Origin: an uncultured Croceitalea sp.
GTDB lineage: Bacteria; Bacteroidota; Bacteroidia; Flavobacteriales; Flavobacteriaceae
Direction: 5' to 3'
Assembly: GCA_947494805.1 (NCBI GenBank)
Contig: CANLWK010000001.1
Span: 1,116,001 to 1,180,000 of the forward strand
Length of the DNA stretch: 64,000 nucleotides
The first letter of the stretch is position 1, and each line of letters opens with the position of its first letter. The notes beneath the pieces are model-generated. The model saw nothing but the letters and a program-made list of their open reading frames with translations. It did no database searches and was not told where the DNA came from. The translations under genes and the position numbers were made by a program. Positions 61,672 through 64,000 of this stretch are shown here, one piece after another.

Positions 61672-62043
61672 ATGGATAGACGAAGACTAACAGAGCAAGA
61701 ATTGCATAATTTGGCCATGAATATTGTTGGCAGACAACTTGAAGAAAGTGGTTATGAGTTTTTGGCAGTGAATAGCGAGTTGAAAAAAAATCCTCAATTC
61801 GTTTGTACCAAAGAAAAAAAACTAAGCTTTGTAGTGGTGAAGAGCATTGAGTATCCTGGTGACCCAAAAGATATGGATTTTTTCAGAGCTGATCTGAACA
61901 AAATGCGCGACCATGCCCTGAAATTTGAAGCACGCACGTTCTATGCGGCCGTGGGGTTGGTCAATGCCGAAGACTATAACCTTCCAGTTTATCTCAACGA
62001 GGATTATGTGGTGGATTACGATGGGCTCATCGAAATAAAATAG
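61672..62043 (+). CDS. Conserved small protein of the nqr-apbE neighbourhood
   Basis: This 123-residue soluble protein has no signal or membrane segment. It starts MDRRRLTEQELHNLAMNIVG and has SELKKNPQFVCTKEKKLSFVVV, then FRADLNKMRDHALKFEARTFYAAVGL and a DYDGLIEI end. The alternating strands and a Lys/Glu-rich core resemble small PD-(D/E)XK-like or holliday-resolvase-like folds, but I cannot assign a family. It lacks any flavin, iron-sulphur or NADH motif, so it is not an NqrF subunit despite its place. It lies after the nqr terminator and 7 bases before apbE, with which it may share a transcript. Confidence 0.7.
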   Translation: MDRRRLTEQELHNLAMNIVGRQLEESGYEFLAVNSELKKNPQFVCTKEKKLSFVVVKSIEYPGDPKDMDFFRADLNKMRDHALKFEARTFYAAVGLVNAEDYNLPVYLNEDYVVDYDGLIEIK

Positions 62044-62050
62044 ACTCCAG

Positions 62051-63052
62051 ATGAAGTATACAATTACAATTTTTTTAGCCGTACTTTTTTTTAATTGTAC
62101 TTCTGAGAAGAAGACTATCAGAAGTCAATCTGTAGGTAATGCTTTTGGTACTAGCTATTCTATTATTTACCTGTCTGATAGCCCATTGGATTTTCAAAAG
62201 GAAATCGATTCTGTAATTGATGTTGTCAATCAGTCCATGTCCACATACTTACCAGATTCAGATATCTCAAGAATCAATAATGGTGATGCTACGATTAAAG
62301 TTGATGAAATGTTCAAAGAGGTGTTTAGAATTTCTTCGGATGTACACAGGGCTTCTAAGGGGTATTTTGACCCAACCATTGGGGTTTTGGCAAACGCATG
62401 GGGATTCGGCCCCGGCGAACAAATTGCACTTGATAGCGTTAAAGTGGATAGTCTTTTGAATTATGTGGGATGGAACAAAGTTACTTTGCTGGAAAACGGT
62501 ACAATACAAAAGGAACATCCTGAGATTAGATTTGATTTTAACGCTGTGGCAAAAGGATATGCTATTGATAGATTGGGGGCCATGCTCGATGAAAAAGAAA
62601 TTGTAAACTACCTTGTTGAAGTAGGGGGAGAGGTTTTGGCCAAAGGGACCAATATTATCAAACAGAAACCATGGACAGTAGGTATTGATAGACCAAATGC
62701 ATTTATGAAAAGGGGTACTGCGGCAGTAATCAATTTAGAAGATAAAGCCCTGGCTTCTTCTGGTAACTACCGAAAGTTCAGATATGACGAGGAAACAGGT
62801 GAAAAATATGTGCATACCATTGATCCACTTACAGGTTTTACCAAAAATGCAAAAGTACTCGCAGCAAGTGTTGTTGCCAATGATTGTGCTACAGCTGATG
62901 CTTTTGCTACAGCTTTTATGGCTATGGACTTAGAAGAATCTAAAAATGTTCTAAGGAAAAGAAAGGATTTGAACGCTTATATCATTTACATAGGACAAAA
63001 CGATACAATAAAGGCACATCTGACCCCAGGATTTGAAAAGCTATTAAAATAA
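62051..63052 (+). CDS. apbE: FAD:protein FMN transferase ApbE
   Basis: This 333-residue periplasmic lipoprotein (signal with LAVLFFNCTSEKK) transfers FMN from FAD to a Thr of target proteins, here probably NqrB and NqrC. Family motifs are NQSMSTYLPDSDISRIN, YFDPTIGVLANAWGFG, IRFDFNAVAKGYAIDRLG, LVEVGGEVLAKG, LASSGNYRKF, HTIDPLTG and the metal-site region ATADAFATAFMAM. Placement next to nqr is common and fits the task. The stop abuts the stop of the convergent methyltransferase. Confidence 0.94.
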   Translation: MKYTITIFLAVLFFNCTSEKKTIRSQSVGNAFGTSYSIIYLSDSPLDFQKEIDSVIDVVNQSMSTYLPDSDISRINNGDATIKVDEMFKEVFRISSDVHRASKGYFDPTIGVLANAWGFGPGEQIALDSVKVDSLLNYVGWNKVTLLENGTIQKEHPEIRFDFNAVAKGYAIDRLGAMLDEKEIVNYLVEVGGEVLAKGTNIIKQKPWTVGIDRPNAFMKRGTAAVINLEDKALASSGNYRKFRYDEETGEKYVHTIDPLTGFTKNAKVLAASVVANDCATADAFATAFMAMDLEESKNVLRKRKDLNAYIIYIGQNDTIKAHLTPGFEKLLK

Positions 63053-63820
63053 TCATTGCTTACGCACTAAAGGGATGATTTCACCCTTTGCCAACCGGTA
63101 ACGTTCTACTTCTTCCGCACCTACCATTGCAGTATAATCTTCCTCTTCGACCTTAAAACCAACTCTCCGCAGTTTATCAAAATAGTCTCGGCCATAAACA
63201 CGTACATGATCGTACTGCCCAAAAATTTTAGCACGTTCCTTTTTGTCCGTGATAGAATCATCCTCAAAAGTAGTTGCTCTCTTCAAATCTTGGGGAATTT
63301 GAAAAATACCCCAACCACCTGGTTTTAAGATACGATACAATTCTTTCATGGCAGTGGTGTCATCTGGTATGTGTTCCAATACATGATTACAGAGTATCAC
63401 ATCAAATTGGGCATCTTCAAAAGGTAAGTTGCAAATGTCGGCTTTGACATCTGCCAAAGGTGAATTTAAATCTGTAGTGGTGTAATCGATATTTTTAAGT
63501 TTTTTGAAACGATGGTAAAAAGCCTGTTCTGGAGCAAAATGTAGCAGTTTTAAGTTATCTGTGAAGAAATTGGTTTCATTTTTCAAGTACAACCAAAGTA
63601 AGCGATGTCGCTCTAATGAAAGGGTAGACGGAGATAAAACTCCTTCTCTGGGATTTTCATATCCATAGGGTAAAAATTTGCGAAACCCTTTATTATCAAT
63701 TGGGTCTATATATTTTTTTCCACGTAGGTAAAGTGCCAGAATAGGTCTGATCCAATAGCTGATTTTGATAAGCCAAGGCCGTGGAACAAGGTTTAAAAAG
63801 TATTTAAAGAGCTTTGACAA
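63053..63820 (-). CDS. Class I SAM-dependent methyltransferase
   Basis: This 255-residue protein has a hydrophobic/basic N-terminus (LVPRPWLIKISYWIRPILALY). A conserved FRKFLPYGYENPREGVL and LSLERHRLLWLYL region follows, then a methyltransferase core with LLHFAPEQAFYHRF, DVILCNHVLEHIPDDTTAM and LKPGGWGIFQIPQ. Relatives in other bacteria have two CxxC pairs around FRKFLPYG; here the places read DPID and SPST. The start is a TTG, as no ATG precedes the conserved region. The substrate is unknown; such genes often lie near cell-envelope or glycan loci. Confidence 0.75.
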   Translation of the reverse strand: MSKLFKYFLNLVPRPWLIKISYWIRPILALYLRGKKYIDPIDNKGFRKFLPYGYENPREGVLSPSTLSLERHRLLWLYLKNETNFFTDNLKLLHFAPEQAFYHRFKKLKNIDYTTTDLNSPLADVKADICNLPFEDAQFDVILCNHVLEHIPDDTTAMKELYRILKPGGWGIFQIPQDLKRATTFEDDSITDKKERAKIFGQYDHVRVYGRDYFDKLRRVGFKVEEEDYTAMVGAEEVERYRLAKGEIIPLVRKQ

Positions 63821-63839
63821 TTCTTTTGTTTTAAGAAGA

Positions 63840-63867
63840 CACGAATTATACTAATTTTCACGAATTA
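63840..63867. repeat. Short CACGAATTA direct repeat
   Basis: CACGAATTA occurs at 63840-63848 and 63859-63867, 19 bases apart, joined by TACTAATTTT. Sequences of this kind (AATTCGTG units) are often seen next to GxxExxY genes in Bacteroidota, as here. Confidence 0.5.
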
Positions 63868-63870
63868 AAG

Positions 63871-64000
63871 TTACAACAAGACCCTTTTGTATATAAGACT
63901 ATCTTCACCAAAGTTAACAAGAAGTCCCAGTTTTAGCTTTGAAGCAGCTAGATAGTTGAGTGTTTGTTTGATGTGGCTGCCCGTCAGCTTTTCGATGGCC
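63871..64000 (-). CDS. GxxExxY protein, C-terminal end (partial)
   Basis: The minus strand enters the window in frame and encodes 42 residues before the stop at 63871-63873. They read AIEKLTGSHIKQTLNYLAAS, then LKLGLLVNFGEDSLIYKRVL. This is the standard C-terminus of the GxxExxY family, small PD-(D/E)XK-nuclease-related proteins of unknown function common in Bacteroidota. The start and the GxxExxY motif itself lie beyond base 64000. Confidence 0.75.
   Translation of the reverse strand, partial: AIEKLTGSHIKQTLNYLAASKLKLGLLVNFGEDSLIYKRVLL

Noticed and set aside
61672-62043. Naming the small gene as NQR subunit F
   Set aside because: True nqrF with 2Fe-2S, FAD and NADH motifs is at 60281-61588; the small protein has none of them.
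1-64000. CRISPR array, prophage or insertion sequence
   Set aside because: No regularly spaced repeats, cas, transposase or phage structural genes were seen in any frame.

Overview
The window looks like a chromosomal segment of a marine Flavobacteriaceae bacterium (phylum Bacteroidota). The signs are moderate AT richness, a short 287-residue primary sigma factor, promoters with the Bacteroidota -7 element TAnnTTTG, few Shine-Dalgarno sites, parts of the type IX secretion machinery (PorT, a DUF5103 plug-type protein), the lipoprotein TamL, Na+-translocating NQR, and many LytS/LytTR and AraC-type regulators. The genus cannot be fixed from the sequence alone. I see no phage, insertion sequence, CRISPR array or rRNA operon.

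Layout. 1-420: the end of a GatB/YqeY-domain gene, tRNA-Arg(TCG) and a terminator. 421-7673: two LytS/LytTR two-component systems bracket four exported proteins (TPR/beta-propeller, DUF5694 lipoprotein, NTF2-like, DOMON). 7740-16393: a LacI regulator divergent from a SusD-less TonB-dependent receptor, followed by a GH63 enzyme of the mannosylglycerate/glucosylglycerate hydrolase type, a GNAT acetyltransferase, a sodium:solute symporter and glycerate 2-kinase. This reads as a scavenging and catabolic locus for a glycosylglycerate compatible solute and is the most interesting system in the window. 16528-24555: a flavodoxin-family protein, an unrecognised protein, ypdA-rpe, an M8-type metalloprotease, rpoD, pnp and rpsO. 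24807-33387: two lineage-specific proteins, accD-fbaA, tamL, a SpoU methyltransferase, porT and ubiE. 33492-42843: a possible leader peptide with trkA-trkH potassium uptake, a CocE-like hydrolase, an aminotransferase, a fatty acid desaturase, rsmG, a lipoprotein and a DinB protein. 42933-50681: accessory genes, including adjacent alpha/beta-hydrolase and DJ-1 proteins that share an N-terminal Cys-rich metal-binding module, a membrane AraC regulator, a beta-lactamase-fold hydrolase, and a GlxA regulator overlapping a creatininase-family gene. 50777-55349: pruA, apaG, a DUF3667 protein and the DUF5103 protein. 55502-63052: nqrABCDEF, a small conserved gene and apbE, a complete Na+-NQR module with its flavin transferase. 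63053-64000: a methyltransferase and the C-terminus of a GxxExxY protein.

How the parts work together. In the glycosylglycerate locus the TonB receptor would import the solute across the outer membrane, the symporter would carry it (or glycerate) across the inner membrane, GH63 would split it to hexose and glycerate, and the kinase would feed glycerate into glycolysis. LacI would repress through two overlapping palindromes. A near-copy of that operator lies at the pruA promoter, suggesting a wider LacI-type carbon control. NQR and TrkAH fit a sodium-based marine energy economy, with ApbE attaching FMN to NqrB and NqrC. Several starts were moved inward from the longest open frame where an upstream hairpin, a neighbouring gene or the family length argued for it. 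All functions are inferred from reading the sequence; no searches were run.
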